Shown here: one piece after another, positions 14,205-14,231 of the stretch
How the letters are laid out: every line of letters starts with the position of its first letter
Position numbering within the stretch: the first letter of the stretch is position 1
Assembly: GCA_002298545.1 (NCBI GenBank)
Contig: DBKQ01000095.1
Location: forward strand, 1,321-15,551
Origin: Prevotella sp. UBA746
GTDB lineage: Bacteria > Bacteroidota > Bacteroidia > Bacteroidales > Bacteroidaceae
Length of the DNA: 14,231 nucleotides
Reading direction: 5' to 3'
The notes under the pieces: generated by a model
Told to the model about the DNA's origin: nothing
What the model saw: only the letters and a program-made list of their open reading frames with translations
Database searches by the model: none
Program-made: the position numbers and the translations under genes

Positions 14205-14231
14205 ATGATTGGAAATCATAGTAGGTGCGGT
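14205..14231 (+). CDS. Possible gene start running out of the window
   Basis: ATG 14205 opens a frame of nine codons (MIGNHSRCG) to the right edge. It is preceded by an A-rich tract (taaaaaaaaacaatt) like those before murI and other genes here. Bases 14204-14220 form a 7-bp inverted repeat (tatgatt-gga-aatcata) that contains the start codon. Too little is visible to name it; it may not be a gene. Confidence 0.25.

Noticed and set aside
14061..14231. 57-codon open frame from GTG 14061 through the terminator to the edge
   Set aside because: It runs through the promoter-driven hairpins and terminator with low-complexity translation. Only the part from ATG 14205 is kept, at low confidence.

Overview
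The window looks like a chromosomal, mostly core-genome segment from a Bacteroidales bacterium, probably Prevotellaceae (Prevotella or Segatella type). This is inferred from four things: the proteins themselves; the gene order DUF6242-like lipoprotein, DUF6089-like barrel, uppS, bamA, Skp/OmpH genes, murI, which I recall from Bacteroides and Prevotella; start codons preceded by A-rich leaders instead of Shine-Dalgarno sites; and several matches to the Bacteroidetes promoter consensus TTTG-N19/20-TAnnTTTG. There are no transposases, phage genes, CRISPR arrays, tRNAs or rRNAs.

Layout. 2-349 is the 3' end of upp (uracil salvage). 350-697 is non-coding, with a weak terminator, a 22-bp tandem repeat and a promoter -7 box. 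698-9645 is a cell-envelope block on the + strand. It holds a surface lipoprotein with a propeller-like C-terminus, an outer-membrane beta-barrel protein, uppS (undecaprenyl-PP synthase), bamA (outer-membrane protein insertase), three successive Skp/OmpH periplasmic chaperone genes and murI (glutamate racemase). It joins outer-membrane protein folding and insertion (Skp to BamA) with supply of the lipid carrier and D-glutamate for peptidoglycan. 9646-10135 is non-coding and holds a promoter-hairpin-terminator unit that may be a small RNA or a leader. 10136-11755 is an RluA-family pseudouridine synthase with a long N-terminal extension. 11979-12533 is a reverse-type rubrerythrin with a near-consensus promoter. 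A shared terminator separates it from two convergent - strand genes (13146-13706 lipoprotein, 12592-13116 exported protein), which look like one operon with its own promoter near 13800. 13707-14231 is non-coding except perhaps for a gene start at 14205. It holds a second promoter-hairpin-terminator unit.

I see no clearly new multi-gene system. The most interesting features are non-coding: (1) the candidate RNA at about 9897-10039, with a 15-bp terminator stem; (2) the candidate RNA or attenuator at about 14021-14148, with mutually exclusive hairpins; (3) unrelated intergenic tandem duplications that mostly share a 22-23 bp period, two of which include a stop codon and one of which ends 2 bp before a start codon; and (4) a pair of inverted, roughly 60-bp palindromic GC-rich elements flanking the gap between bamA and the first skp gene.
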